Below, piece by piece: positions 7,515-15,384 of a stretch of DNA of 20,987 nt. The stretch lies in the NCBI GenBank assembly GCA_023544495.1, contig JAMJFV010000016.1, positions 1 through 20,987 of the forward strand. The letters run 5' to 3'. The translations under genes and the position numbers were made by a program. Under the pieces are notes generated by a model. It saw only the letters and a program-made list of their open reading frames with translations. It was not told the DNA's origin and made no database searches. How positions within the stretch are numbered: position 1 is the stretch's first letter; each line of letters starts with the position of its first letter. The DNA is from ANME-2 cluster archaeon (lineage in GTDB: Archaea; Halobacteriota; Methanosarcinia; Methanosarcinales; Methanocomedenaceae).

Positions 7515-7742
7515 ATGGCAAAAGCAGAACTTGACCTGAAAGGAGAGGTTTGTCCCTTTACCTTTGTAAAGACAAAGTTGAAACTGGAAGAACTGGAATC
7601 CGGAGATACACTTGTAGCAACGTATGACCATGAACCTGCTATCGGGAACGTACCCCGTAGTCTCAAAGCCGAGGGTCAAAAGATCATAAGCATTGAGGAA
7701 ATTGAGACCGGAGTCTGGAATATCACGATTGAGAAAGCGTGA
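7515..7742 (+). CDS. TusA/SirA-like sulfur carrier protein
   Basis: A 75-residue protein with the TusA fold pattern beta-alpha-beta-alpha-beta-beta. It opens with AELDLKGEVCPFTFVKTK, where Cys13-Pro14 is the conserved CP motif that carries persulfide in TusA. LKLEELESGDTL and the VPRSLKAEGQKI helix complete the usual layout. I chose ATG 7515 because AGGAAGTGA (7498-7506) sits 8 nt before it; an in-frame GTG at 7503 lies inside that SD. The gene is 19 nt after the E1-like gene and almost certainly cotranscribed, so it may deliver sulfur to, or act alongside, the protein activated by that enzyme. It converges on the 7771-8193 gene with a 28-nt gap. Confidence 0.85.
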   Translation: MAKAELDLKGEVCPFTFVKTKLKLEELESGDTLVATYDHEPAIGNVPRSLKAEGQKIISIEEIETGVWNITIEKA

Positions 7743-7770
7743 AAGGCGGAACGATCGTATGGTTCCCCTT

Positions 7771-8193
7771 TCAATCCTTTATTTTTTGCAGTAAATCCGT
7801 TACTTTATTGTAGACAACTTTTCTATATATCTCAGGTTGTGTTATATTGAACAGGACAATACCATCTATATACCATGCCACTTCAATGACCAGCTTTTTT
7901 TTTTCCAGTTCATCAACCAGAAACTTCAGTTTACTGACATCGTCCATGGCCTGTCTCCAGTCACTGCCTCTTTTGATGTCATAGTCTTCACCTTCATAGA
8001 AAAGTTCCAGTTTATTCAGGATGAAGGAGTACGTCTGAAGCCATTGAACATCATCCTTTGATATGGTTTTTAACCCTGGCACGCCTGTATATAAAGTTGC
8101 CTTCAACCTGTCTGCAAGTGACGCCAGTTCAGCGGCTTTTAAAGTGCCGTTCTCTATCTTTTCAAGTAGTTCAGTGATCTCATTTACACTCAT
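7771..8193 (-). CDS. Hypothetical coiled-coil protein
   Basis: A 140-residue soluble protein that I do not recognise. It is rich in charged helices: ITELLEKIENGTLKAAEL near the N-terminus, and a Lys-rich LVDELEKKKLVIEVAW segment about two thirds in. No signal peptide or membrane segment is visible. The ATG at 8193 is directly preceded in frame by TTG, so the start could be one codon earlier. No clear SD is seen; an AT-rich element just upstream may allow leaderless expression. The EKKK codons form a run of ten A on the coding strand (7895-7904), prone to slippage. A 12-bp inverted repeat lies 33 nt upstream of the start. Confidence 0.6.
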   Translation of the reverse strand: MSVNEITELLEKIENGTLKAAELASLADRLKATLYTGVPGLKTISKDDVQWLQTYSFILNKLELFYEGEDYDIKRGSDWRQAMDDVSKLKFLVDELEKKKLVIEVAWYIDGIVLFNITQPEIYRKVVYNKVTDLLQKIKD

Positions 8194-8225
8194 CAATGAA
8201 TATATTGTACGTTAATTGCTCAAAT

Positions 8226-8268
8226 ATCTTTTGAAAAGGATCAGGGAACAGAGCAGTTTTCAAAAGAT
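8226..8268. repeat. 12-bp perfect inverted repeat
   Basis: The arms atcttttgaaaa (8226-8237) and ttttcaaaagat (8257-8268) are exact reverse complements around a 19-nt spacer. It sits between the transposase relic and the start of the 7771-8193 gene. It could be an operator for that gene, a terminator hairpin, or part of an old insertion-sequence end. Confidence 0.5.
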
Positions 8269-8288
8269 GGTAAATGTTATGCTTTCTC

Positions 8289-8549
8289 TCATGTTACGAA
8301 GACGAAAAAGTGTTCACTCTTCAAATTCCTTACGGTTGAAGATGGCATGGACAGGGGACGATTTATCCCTTCACTTACTTTACTGATGCTAAAATCTTCG
8401 GTGAGCTTGTAACTCAAAAGAGCCATTAAGAGGGTGTTTAGATCTCTTCCTTTGGTTTTATATTTTGGGACGATATGGTGGAAACCGAGTTTTAGATATT
8501 GTTTCTTTACGGAAAGAATCGTTCCAATAGGAAAGCATAGAGGATTCAC
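8289..8549 (-). pseudogene. N-terminal relic of an IS1634-type transposase
   Basis: The reading frame from GTG 8549 gives VGTIL-type N-terminal transposase sequence: IGTILSVKKQYLKLGFHHIV, then KTKGRDLNTLLMALLSYKL and EDFSISKVSEGIN. This resembles the N-terminus of IS1634/IS4-superfamily transposases common in methanogens. After about residue 62 the family pattern jumps to another frame, which reads IFNRKEFEE, a TGA, then TLFRL. There is therefore at least one frameshift plus a nonsense change. The catalytic DDE region is absent and no terminal inverted repeats could be assigned, so the element is dead and truncated. The surrounding 8194-8607 interval contains this relic, the 12-bp inverted repeat and no other gene I can support. 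Confidence 0.7.
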
Positions 8550-8607
8550 CGCTCATATTGAATACAACCTCTGGATTTTGGATTTAATATTCCGTATTTC
8601 ATTTTCA

Positions 8608-9246
8608 TCAATGGTATTCGAAAAATCTACCCAGATTCACCTGGCTGGTCATGAACCACAATCCAAAGAAAATCAGGAACACCCCGCACCCCATCAGTAT
8701 ACGCTGGTACAGCACCTCGGACATCAGCGATTTCCCGCGGCTCATTGTAGTGGACACTACCGTATACCATCCCAGGTCAGCCATCAGGTGACCTGCCAGG
8801 AATACGGAAGCAGCGAACAGACTAACCTCAAGTCCCATCAGTATCAGTCCTGCCCCTGCAGTCAGCCACCACAACCAGAAATACGGGTGGGATATGGATG
8901 TGATAACGCCGGCAGCAAACGGACTTTTGAAAACGGTGTTACCACCCGAGAGCGTCGCTGTTCTTCCTTCTCGTACAGTCGTGACCCCGAATATGACCAG
9001 TACGGCACCTCCGATAATCGAAATCCACAGGATGACACCATGGTCGGCAAGTGTAGAAAAACCGGTCACGATCAAAACAAACACCAGCAATTCTATCAAT
9101 GCATGTCCAAATACTACCCTGGGCCCGCTGGTCCAGCCTCTGGTAAGTGATGTTTCAATTGTAGCAAACAGCATTGGTCCTGGCACAAGGGCACCCGTAA
9201 GACCAATACTGAATCCTATGAACAGCATTGTAAAGATATCTATCAT
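8608..9246 (-). CDS. LysE/RhtB-family amino-acid or small-metabolite exporter
   Basis: A 212-residue membrane protein with six predicted hydrophobic segments. The LysE-family N-terminus is clear: GFSIGLTGALVPGPM, followed by ATIETSLTRGWTSGPRVVFG with the conserved G-x-x-x-G-x-x-x-x-x-G-H. The middle SHPYFWLWWLTAGA matches the family's NP-x-x-W-x-x-x-x equivalent, with His-Pro in place of Asn-Pro. Family members export basic or neutral amino acids or related compounds by proton exchange; the substrate here is unknown. The ATG at 9246 lacks an obvious SD, and the upstream small gene ends 26 nt earlier, so it is probably read through from the gar1-tfb-small ORF unit. Confidence 0.85.
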   Translation of the reverse strand: MIDIFTMLFIGFSIGLTGALVPGPMLFATIETSLTRGWTSGPRVVFGHALIELLVFVLIVTGFSTLADHGVILWISIIGGAVLVIFGVTTVREGRTATLSGGNTVFKSPFAAGVITSISHPYFWLWWLTAGAGLILMGLEVSLFAASVFLAGHLMADLGWYTVVSTTMSRGKSLMSEVLYQRILMGCGVFLIFFGLWFMTSQVNLGRFFEYH

Positions 9247-9272
9247 TATCCAAAAACCATCTATCGGAAAAC

Positions 9273-9515
9273 CTATTCTTCGGATGTGAAAACCTTGATC
9301 TCATCGTTTATATATCCAAGTATTTTTGAAAGTTTCTCATGGAGCAGTACGTTATCTTCGCATAATGAAAGATGGGTTTCTATGGCTTCCTTGCTGCCAT
9401 AGAGGCGCTGGAGTATCATCTCCTTGTGTATCTGTGCCTCTATGATGGAATCTTTAACAAATATATGTTCCAATATATCAACATCCACTATTGGACGGGC
9501 ATAAAAATATGCCAA
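9273..9515 (-). CDS. Small hypothetical protein between tfb and lysE
   Basis: An 80-residue acidic, helical protein that I do not recognise. It contains HIFVKDSIIEAQIHKEMILQ and ends in KVFTSEE. No ATG is available near the 5' end. The reading opens with TTG at 9515, only 3 nt after the tfb stop, which suggests translational coupling or reinitiation; a GTG at 9488 is a second choice. The tight packing between tfb and lysE and the absence of internal stops support a real gene. No membrane segment or metal motif is seen. Confidence 0.6.
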   Translation of the reverse strand: MAYFYARPIVDVDILEHIFVKDSIIEAQIHKEMILQRLYGSKEAIETHLSLCEDNVLLHEKLSKILGYINDEIKVFTSEE

Positions 9516-9518
9516 TCT

Positions 9519-10526
9519 TTATAGAATTATTTCTATATCTAACTGTTCGGCCAATTCCTTATACCTGTTTCGTATAGTAACTTCAGTGACACCTGCCACT
9601 TCAGCCACTTCACGCTGGGTCCTGCGGTCTCCACACAGGATACTCGAGATATAGATAGCTGCTGCCGCAACACCGGTAGGTCCACGGCCCGAGGTAAGTT
9701 CCTTCTCAGCAGCCTGTCTCAGTATTTCCACACCCTTGGACTGCACTTCACCCTTCAGGTTCAGGCCCGAGCAGAACCGGGGAATGTAGTCTATGGGTGA
9801 TGTAGGCATAAGTTTCAGGCCCAGTTCCCTGGAAATGAACCGGTATGTCCTGCCGATCTCCTTGCGGCTGACCCTGGACACTTCGGCGATCTCGTCCAGC
9901 GTCCGTGGCACACTACACTGGCGGCAGGCCGCATACAGTGCGGAAGCAGCCACACCTTCAATACTGCGGCCACGTATCAGGTTCATGTCCACAGCCTTAC
10001 GGTACACCACAGCTGCGGTTTCCCTCACATTCCTGGACAGACCCAGTGCACTGGCCATCCTGTCCAGTTCTGACAGCGCAAAAGCCAGGTTTCGTTCAGT
10101 AGCATTGCTCACCCTTATCCGCCGCTGCCATTTACGCAGCCGGTACAACTGAGCCCTGCTCTTGGATGAAATAGATTTACCATAGGAATCACGGTTACGC
10201 CAGTCTATCATAGTGGACAGGCCCTTATCGTGAATGGTATAGGTCATGGGCGCTCCTACCCTGCTCCTCTTCATGCGCTGGTCATGGTCAAATGCTCTCC
10301 ATTCCGGTCCCTGGTCAATGAACTCGGAATCCACTACCAGGCCGCATTCGTTACACACCAGTTCTGCCCGTTCATAATCCTGCACAAGGCTACGGCTGCC
10401 GCACTCAGGGCATTCTACCTTGGGTTTTTCAAACGAACCTACCGTCTCTTTTTCCTGCCGTATCTTCTCACGGAGCTTACTTCTCTGAGGTCTTTCGACC
10501 TCCCTCTCTTTTTCTAGTTCAGGCAT
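9519..10526 (-). CDS. tfb: Transcription initiation factor B (TFB)
   Basis: A 335-residue TFIIB homologue that bridges TBP at the TATA box and RNA polymerase, recognising the BRE. The N-terminal zinc ribbon has CPECG (from about residue 39) and CNECG (about 58). The B-reader/linker follows, with GPEWRAFDHDQRMKRSRVG. Two cyclin repeats come next, with markers GRSIEGVAASALYAACRQ in the first and GRGPTGVAAAAIYISSIL in the second. Helix-turn-helix segments TLDEIAEVSRVSRKEIGR and REVAEVAGVTEVTIRNRY are the DNA-contacting parts. The length is typical. gar1 lies 95 nt upstream on the same strand, a frequent archaeal pairing. A GAGGAT element precedes the ATG, somewhat distant. Confidence 0.97.
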   Translation of the reverse strand: MPELEKEREVERPQRSKLREKIRQEKETVGSFEKPKVECPECGSRSLVQDYERAELVCNECGLVVDSEFIDQGPEWRAFDHDQRMKRSRVGAPMTYTIHDKGLSTMIDWRNRDSYGKSISSKSRAQLYRLRKWQRRIRVSNATERNLAFALSELDRMASALGLSRNVRETAAVVYRKAVDMNLIRGRSIEGVAASALYAACRQCSVPRTLDEIAEVSRVSRKEIGRTYRFISRELGLKLMPTSPIDYIPRFCSGLNLKGEVQSKGVEILRQAAEKELTSGRGPTGVAAAAIYISSILCGDRRTQREVAEVAGVTEVTIRNRYKELAEQLDIEIIL

Positions 10527-10621
10527 TTTATCTCATATCCTCAATAAAAATCATCATTCTATTCATAATTCATAAATCTCTATCACATGTATCGCTGCCA
10601 ATCCGGCGGCATTTTCTACAA

Positions 10622-10876
10622 CTATCTAACATAAACGTGCTTGTGCTTGAGCTTTAGAAGTTCCTCGTTAGCAACATTACTGAAAAGTCTAACTGAAAAA
10701 TAAGGATGGTCGACCGGACCGAACACATCATTGACCTTACCGAGCTTTTTCATTTTACGGTTCAAGACCACATTGTTCATCCTGGGCAACAATATATTCT
10801 TGGTGTTGTTCTTATCCCCTCTGACAATTAGGTTTTTATGGCTGGAAGTGTGTAGTACAGTTCCTAATGTTTTCAA
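10622..10876 (-). CDS. gar1: H/ACA RNP protein Gar1
   Basis: An 84-residue Gar1, the small beta-barrel subunit of the H/ACA pseudouridylation complex that binds Cbf5 and helps load and release substrate RNA. Diagnostic segments are KTLGTVLHTSSHKNLIVRG at the N-terminus, then KKLGKVNDVFGPVDHPYFSV near residues 43-62, which carries the family signature G-x-V-x-D-V-F-G-P-V-x-x-P-Y. It starts at TTG 10876, supported by AGAGGTG 5 nt upstream; no nearby ATG fits. Its promoter is at 10918-10929. The order gar1-tfb is common in archaea. Confidence 0.92.
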   Translation of the reverse strand: MKTLGTVLHTSSHKNLIVRGDKNNTKNILLPRMNNVVLNRKMKKLGKVNDVFGPVDHPYFSVRLFSNVANEELLKLKHKHVYVR

Positions 10877-10917
10877 ATATGCACCTCTATGAAAGTATTA
10901 TATGAAAGAAGATGATA

Positions 10918-10929
10918 CTATATAAACCT
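10918..10929 (-). promoter_or_regulatory. TATA box of the gar1-tfb unit
   Basis: On the minus strand the sequence ggtttatatag lies about 45 nt before the gar1 TTG, followed by a strong SD. The expected transcription start is near 10897, giving a roughly 20-nt leader. It sits just beyond the stop codon of the PHP gene, which supports an independent promoter for gar1. Confidence 0.6.
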
Positions 10930-10941
10930 ATCGTAAAAGGT

Positions 10942-11589
10942 TTATCTATGTGCGTTAATCAGATTTAAAGGTTGTGAAATAAGAGCATCATTAGCACGTT
11001 TTTCACTTAATCCTGCACCAAGTGCGATCTTATATGCCTGTTCATCGGTAAGCAGGTCGCCAGGTGAATGGGAATCGGTACCCACAACCAGTGCTGCACC
11101 CACGTCTTCCGCCACCCGGGCCACATGACCGTTGGCACGGTTATGACCGCAGCGTGAAGTTATCTCAAGACAAACACCCTGCTTAGCAGCAAGAGCCGCA
11201 TCTTCTGTGGATATCAGGCCAGGATGAGCCAGAATGTCAGCACCAGCATCTATAGCTGCCCGGTTGGTCCCCGGAATCACAGGTTCGGCCAGGGTCTCCC
11301 CATGTACCACCACAATCCTGGCGCCCAGTTCCCTTGCCATGGACACCAGTTCCTTTATCTTCCGGGGCGGCACGTGGGTAATCTCCACACCCGGAAGCAC
11401 CTGTATATCCCAGACCTCTTCAAGGTATGCGGTTTTCTTAATACCGTCCAGCACATGTTCGATATTGGTAAAATCAATGTGGTCGGTAATGGCTATGGCA
11501 GTGTAGCCATGCACCACTGCTCTGCGTACAAGTTCACTGGGAAGCAGTTCTCCGTCACTGAATATGGAATGGGTATGAAGATCTATCAT
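10942..11589 (-). CDS. PHP-domain metal-dependent phosphoesterase
   Basis: A 215-residue single-domain PHP protein, the fold shared by histidinol phosphatase and polymerase-associated phosphoesterases. The metal ligands are all visible: H5-x-H7 in DLHTHS, D12, H37 (TDH), E69 (PGVE), H96 (VVHGE), H122 (LAHPG) and the D172-x-H174 pair in GTDSHSPGD. The trinuclear site is therefore complete and the enzyme should be active. The substrate is unknown; histidinol phosphate or a nucleotide phosphate are the usual guesses for such stand-alone archaeal members. The ATG at 11589 has a TATA box 29-38 nt upstream, implying a very short leader. gar1 follows with its own promoter. Confidence 0.87.
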   Translation of the reverse strand: MIDLHTHSIFSDGELLPSELVRRAVVHGYTAIAITDHIDFTNIEHVLDGIKKTAYLEEVWDIQVLPGVEITHVPPRKIKELVSMARELGARIVVVHGETLAEPVIPGTNRAAIDAGADILAHPGLISTEDAALAAKQGVCLEITSRCGHNRANGHVARVAEDVGAALVVGTDSHSPGDLLTDEQAYKIALGAGLSEKRANDALISQPLNLINAHR

Positions 11590-11617
11590 AGTTCAGATTC
11601 ATTAACACAGTGATAGA

Positions 11618-11627
11618 TTTTATAATT
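11618..11627 (-). promoter_or_regulatory. TATA box of the PHP-domain gene
   Basis: On the minus strand aattataaaa is centred about 33 nt before the ATG at 11589. With the usual spacing, transcription would begin only a few bases before the start codon, so the mRNA is nearly leaderless, in keeping with the absence of an SD. Confidence 0.5.
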
Positions 11628-11750
11628 ATCGTAACAGCAAGAAAATTGTAGATAATAGCAAAAAGATTTGATTTGAATGCATAATAATATAGTTATTTAT
11701 AGTGAAAAAAGGTAGAAACACTTTTGATTTGATAAAATAATTTATATGGT

Positions 11751-12905
11751 ATGACCGGACCCCTTAAACACAAACATTTCACAATCATTGCAGGTATTAT
11801 TGTTTTGTCAGCAGCTCTGTTGGTAACATACCTGTCATGGGTCTTTGTTAACGTCATAATTTTGAGCCTACTCGGCGCATATGTGTTGCATCCCCTTGAC
11901 TTGAAGCTGAGGCAGGTCACAAAGATAAAGAACCGGCGTATCACTGCCATATTCACCATAGTTTTAGTTGGTCTGGTTTTTTCTGCATTATTTATAAATA
12001 TCATCTTCATTCTGGGCTCGGAACTGGCAAAATTTCAACCTGTAGTGCTGGAAACAGATGTGAATTCTCTAATTGATTATGGCATAGAACTGATGGGAGA
12101 TTATATCCCGGATTCAGTACAGCAGAACATGAAAGATAACTTTGCAGGTTCTGCATCGTCTGCCATATTGTCAGTCGTCAGCCTGCTCCAGAGGATGGTA
12201 CTGGGCTTCATATCAAATATTGCACTGTTTGCCATGGAACTGGCAGTAGTGGTTTTCATGGTATATTACCTTCTCATCGACGGAGAGAATATCGTACAAA
12301 CCTTCATTGATGTCCTGCCTTCCAACAGGGTGGAAATTGTCAGGAAATTCCTGTACCAGCTGGACAGCATTTATAACAGCCTGTTCAATGTCTATTTATT
12401 AGTATGTGTGCTCACAGGTATTATCGGCGGGATCGGCCTGATGCTGATAGGCGTACCGTATCCGGTGATGTGGGGTGCGATCATTGCCGTCCTGGCCCTG
12501 CTGCCAATCGTAGGACCGGGCGCGTTCTATGTACCGGCAGCCATTTACTATTTTATCGTAGATGAGCCGGTACGCTCAGTAATATTGCTAATATTCGGCT
12601 GGCTGTTCCTCGAGACCATTCCCGGCAATATTCTCAGACCCAGACTGATGATGAAAAAGGGGCAGATACATCCTATCATCACCCTGCTTTCATTTACAGC
12701 TCCACTGTTCATGGTTGGCGCAATGGGAATAATTGTAGGTCCGGCAGCATTTGGTTTCATGCTTGCGCTATACAGGACTTATATTGGAGCTCAACCCGGA
12801 AGACCATCAGATATCGGAAATGATGACAGAGGGTCTACGCTGGATAAGCAGGAAGGTCCGGCAGTTCAGGAAGATGTCATCGAGGAAGAACCGGGTAATG
12901 TATAG
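11751..12905 (+). CDS. AI-2E family (PF01594-type) membrane transporter
   Basis: A 384-residue polytopic protein of the AI-2E/TqsA/UPF0118 group, with about seven or eight hydrophobic segments. Recognisable family elements are the N-terminal VFVNVIILSLLGAYVLHPL, the extracytoplasmic domain (about residues 95-160), the FMVYYLLIDGE segment, and the C-terminal half with GVPYPVMWGAIIAVLALLP, IVGPGAF and LRPRLMMKKGQIHP. Members export autoinducer-2 or act as Na+(Li+)/H+ antiporters, and the substrate cannot be inferred here. The last 35 residues form an acidic, polar tail unlike the membrane core. The ATG at 11751 follows an AT-rich stretch with no clear SD. It converges on the FAH gene with an 18-nt gap. 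Confidence 0.88.
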   Translation: MTGPLKHKHFTIIAGIIVLSAALLVTYLSWVFVNVIILSLLGAYVLHPLDLKLRQVTKIKNRRITAIFTIVLVGLVFSALFINIIFILGSELAKFQPVVLETDVNSLIDYGIELMGDYIPDSVQQNMKDNFAGSASSAILSVVSLLQRMVLGFISNIALFAMELAVVVFMVYYLLIDGENIVQTFIDVLPSNRVEIVRKFLYQLDSIYNSLFNVYLLVCVLTGIIGGIGLMLIGVPYPVMWGAIIAVLALLPIVGPGAFYVPAAIYYFIVDEPVRSVILLIFGWLFLETIPGNILRPRLMMKKGQIHPIITLLSFTAPLFMVGAMGIIVGPAAFGFMLALYRTYIGAQPGRPSDIGNDDRGSTLDKQEGPAVQEDVIEEEPGNV

Positions 12906-12923
12906 GATACCGCTAAGCTAAGG

Positions 12924-13670
12924 TCAAATGTTCGCTTTTGCCATCTGGTTCTTCAGGGTACCTATGCCCTCTATTTCGACTTCCACAGTATCGCCTGGCC
13001 GCAGTTCTCCAACACCTGCCGGAGTGCCGGTGGCAATCACATCACCTTTATCGAGGGTCATGATATGGGATATGAAATCCACAAGGGCTGATGGATTGAA
13101 TATCATATTATTGATGTTGGAGTCCTGTTTCACCTCTCCGTTGACACGGGAGCGGATGAATGCATCGGACAGGTCAATCTCTCCCGGTTCGATAATATAG
13201 GGACCAAGGGGTGCAAAGGTGTCAAAGCTCTTGGCCCGGGTCCACTGGTTATCTATTTTCTGGATGTCCCGTGCTGTAACATCATTAAAACAGGTATATC
13301 CCATTATCACGTCATCGGCACGGCGGGCAGCTATGTTCCTGCAACGTTTTCCAATCACTATTGCAAGTTCGGCCTCGTAATCAACCTGGTTACTTTCTGG
13401 CGGGTACAGGATCTTATCCCCATTCCCTATTACGGCTGAGGGCGGTTTCAGGAATAGTATAGGGTGGTCAGGCAGGTCCATTTCCAGTTCCAGAGCATGG
13501 TCCACATAGTTCAATCCCACACCGATTATCTTGCCAGGTGCAACAGGCGGGAGTGCTACAAGTTCTCCGATCTCATAAGAGTCATTATAAAGGTCCCTTT
13601 CTACTATCACCCTGGTACCCTGTATGGTCCCGGTAAAAGCTTCATCATTAAGTTTGAATCTACCAATCAT
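12924..13670 (-). CDS. Fumarylacetoacetate hydrolase (FAH) superfamily protein
   Basis: A 248-residue enzyme with the FAH fold: a short N-terminal domain, then KIIGVGLNYVDHALE, FLKPPSAVIG and the metal-ligand segment VDYEAELAIVIGK (E99, E101), with D130 in FNDVTARDIQ and the closing TGTPAGVGELRPGDTVEV. Family members hydrolyse, decarboxylate or isomerise acylpyruvates, oxaloacetate and 2-hydroxyhepta-2,4-dienedioates using Mg2+ or Mn2+; which reaction applies here is not visible. The ATG at 13670 is preceded by GAGGAT about 12 nt upstream. It lies 32 nt behind pyrK and is the last gene of the aroA'-pyrD-pyrK unit, so a role in removing reactive oxo-acids linked to those pathways is possible but unproven. 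Confidence 0.88.
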   Translation of the reverse strand: MIGRFKLNDEAFTGTIQGTRVIVERDLYNDSYEIGELVALPPVAPGKIIGVGLNYVDHALELEMDLPDHPILFLKPPSAVIGNGDKILYPPESNQVDYEAELAIVIGKRCRNIAARRADDVIMGYTCFNDVTARDIQKIDNQWTRAKSFDTFAPLGPYIIEPGEIDLSDAFIRSRVNGEVKQDSNINNMIFNPSALVDFISHIMTLDKGDVIATGTPAGVGELRPGDTVEVEIEGIGTLKNQMAKANI

Positions 13671-13702
13671 CTCTTAACTATCCTCAAAGATTTGCTGAAC
13701 AT

Positions 13703-14473
13703 TTAATAAACTATTTTTTTCCCGGTTGCGTCCCTATGATATTTCCCCAGTTCACTATATATAAGCATATCGGCCTGGAACACTGGTCCGTCCTTGCAGA
13801 CCCTCTGGCCTGACGGGTCAATTGTACACGCACCACATACCCCTATACCGCATTTGAAATATCTGTGAAGACTTAACTGTGAACGCATTTCAATTCCCTT
13901 TACCTGAAGCATGTTGAGCACGTTTTTCATCATCAGTTCGGGACCGCAGACGTAAAACTGGTCAAAGCTTTCCAGGTCAAACCGGTCCATCAGTCCGGTG
14001 ACAAACCCATGATATCCCTTGCTCCCGTCATCAGTGGCTACACTGACACTACCGGACTGTGAGAACGGTTGCTCGAACAGCAGTTCATTCCCTGTCCTGG
14101 CACCAATTATCGTTGTCACATCAAGCCGTTTTGCATGTGCCAGCAATGCCAGAGGCAGTAATGGTGCACCACCGACACCGCCTGCGATCAGCATTATCCT
14201 GGTCCCTTTCAGTTGGAATCCGTTCCCGAACGGACCCCTGATACCGATACTGTCACCTACCCGCATACCTGACAGAGCAACGGTGGCCTCACCCACTCGT
14301 TGCACGGTGATACTGTCGGGATGCGACAACGCCATAGGCACCTCATCCAGTCCCCTGACCCAGACCATAACGAACTGGCCCGGTAGTGCTTCCAGTTTGA
14401 TATCAGTTTTCAGAGTAGTAATGGTCGGCGTCTGTTGGATCACCTCTGTAATAACTGCATTGTGTGGTATCAC
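13703..14473 (-). CDS. pyrK: Dihydroorotate dehydrogenase electron-transfer subunit PyrK
   Basis: A 256-residue ferredoxin-reductase-like protein. It holds FAD and a [2Fe-2S] cluster and carries electrons from PyrD's FMN to an acceptor, NAD in the bacterial type. Visible features: FAD-binding half with PGQFVMVWVRGLDEVPMALS, the nucleotide-binding IAGGVGGAPLLPL (96-108), YVCGPELMMKNV (174-185), and the cluster cysteines C208, C213, C216 and C226 within FKCGIGVCGACTIDPSG and VCKDGPVF. The start is a GTG at 14473 whose last two bases overlap the pyrD TGA stop (GTGA overlap), typical of translational coupling. Its FAH neighbour follows 32 nt downstream. Confidence 0.93.
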   Translation of the reverse strand: MIPHNAVITEVIQQTPTITTLKTDIKLEALPGQFVMVWVRGLDEVPMALSHPDSITVQRVGEATVALSGMRVGDSIGIRGPFGNGFQLKGTRIMLIAGGVGGAPLLPLALLAHAKRLDVTTIIGARTGNELLFEQPFSQSGSVSVATDDGSKGYHGFVTGLMDRFDLESFDQFYVCGPELMMKNVLNMLQVKGIEMRSQLSLHRYFKCGIGVCGACTIDPSGQRVCKDGPVFQADMLIYSELGKYHRDATGKKIVY

Positions 14474-15384
14474 AATCCCACCTTCCTGTGGGCCAGACCG
14501 ATGATGTCATCAAGTACCATACTCTTGTCTTCCAGGTATTGGGCTAATCCGGCGGTCACCTCGTTGAATACAGTAATACTGTCATGGACCGCAGATCCTA
14601 TCTGTACCGCACGTGCCCCGGCCATCATCATCTCAACAGCGTCCTGGTAGTTCGCAATACCGCCCACGCCTATCACCGGTATTTCAAGTACCTGGTACAG
14701 GTCATAGACACACTTTACCGCTACCGGGTGTATGGCGGGCCCTGATAACCCGCCGAAGCGGTTGCCCAGGATGGGATAACCGCTGTGGATATCAATGGCC
14801 ATGCCCCGTAGCGTATTGATGGCGACTACCGCATCGGCACCGCCTTTCTGGGCCGCTTCACCTATACCTACGATATCTGTGACATTGGGGGTGAGTTTCA
14901 CCCATACAGGTACGCTTGCGGCATGTTTGGCAGCCCGGGTAATCTCTTCAACCAGCACCGGGTCCGTACCAACCGCTGTACCGTACCTGCCTGCATGGGG
15001 ACAGCTTACATTCAATTCATACGCATCAGCACCGTCCAGTCCAGCGATAATTTGAGAGAATTCGTCAGGATGAGCCCCGAACACGCTGGCTATCACAGGT
15101 ACACCGCTTTCTTTCGCAATACCAAGTTCATTCCTGAACTCCTTATACGACGGATTTGGCAGGCCCATAGCATTTAAAAATCCACATTCCAGTTTGAACA
15201 TGGTGGGATTGCGGTGGCCCGGGTTTGGTTCAATACCTATGGATTTGGTCACAACAGCACCTGCACCAGAGTCTGCCATCCTCCTGAGGGATGATCCCGT
15301 TGTACCCAGTACGCCTGCCGCCAGTATCGTTGGATTTTCCAGTGCAAGTCCGGTAAGCTCTGTGAAAAGGTCAGTCCTGGTCAT
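14470..15384 (-). CDS. pyrD: Dihydroorotate dehydrogenase, class 1B catalytic subunit PyrD
   Basis: A 304-residue FMN TIM-barrel enzyme that oxidises dihydroorotate to orotate in pyrimidine synthesis. The N-terminus LALENPTILAAGVLG, then NAMGLPNPSY, NVSCPHAGRYG with the class 1 active-site Cys128, WVKLTPN with the FMN-contacting Lys163, and GVGGIANYQDAVEMMMAGA all match. Cys rather than Ser, together with the adjacent pyrK, marks class 1B. The frame extends further upstream, but those residues lie inside the preceding gene. I prefer ATG 15384, which overlaps the ADH synthase stop by 14 nt; ATG 15393 is the alternative. An AGAGGT in the upstream coding sequence is the likely SD. Confidence 0.95.
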   Translation of the reverse strand: MTRTDLFTELTGLALENPTILAAGVLGTTGSSLRRMADSGAGAVVTKSIGIEPNPGHRNPTMFKLECGFLNAMGLPNPSYKEFRNELGIAKESGVPVIASVFGAHPDEFSQIIAGLDGADAYELNVSCPHAGRYGTAVGTDPVLVEEITRAAKHAASVPVWVKLTPNVTDIVGIGEAAQKGGADAVVAINTLRGMAIDIHSGYPILGNRFGGLSGPAIHPVAVKCVYDLYQVLEIPVIGVGGIANYQDAVEMMMAGARAVQIGSAVHDSITVFNEVTAGLAQYLEDKSMVLDDIIGLAHRKVGL

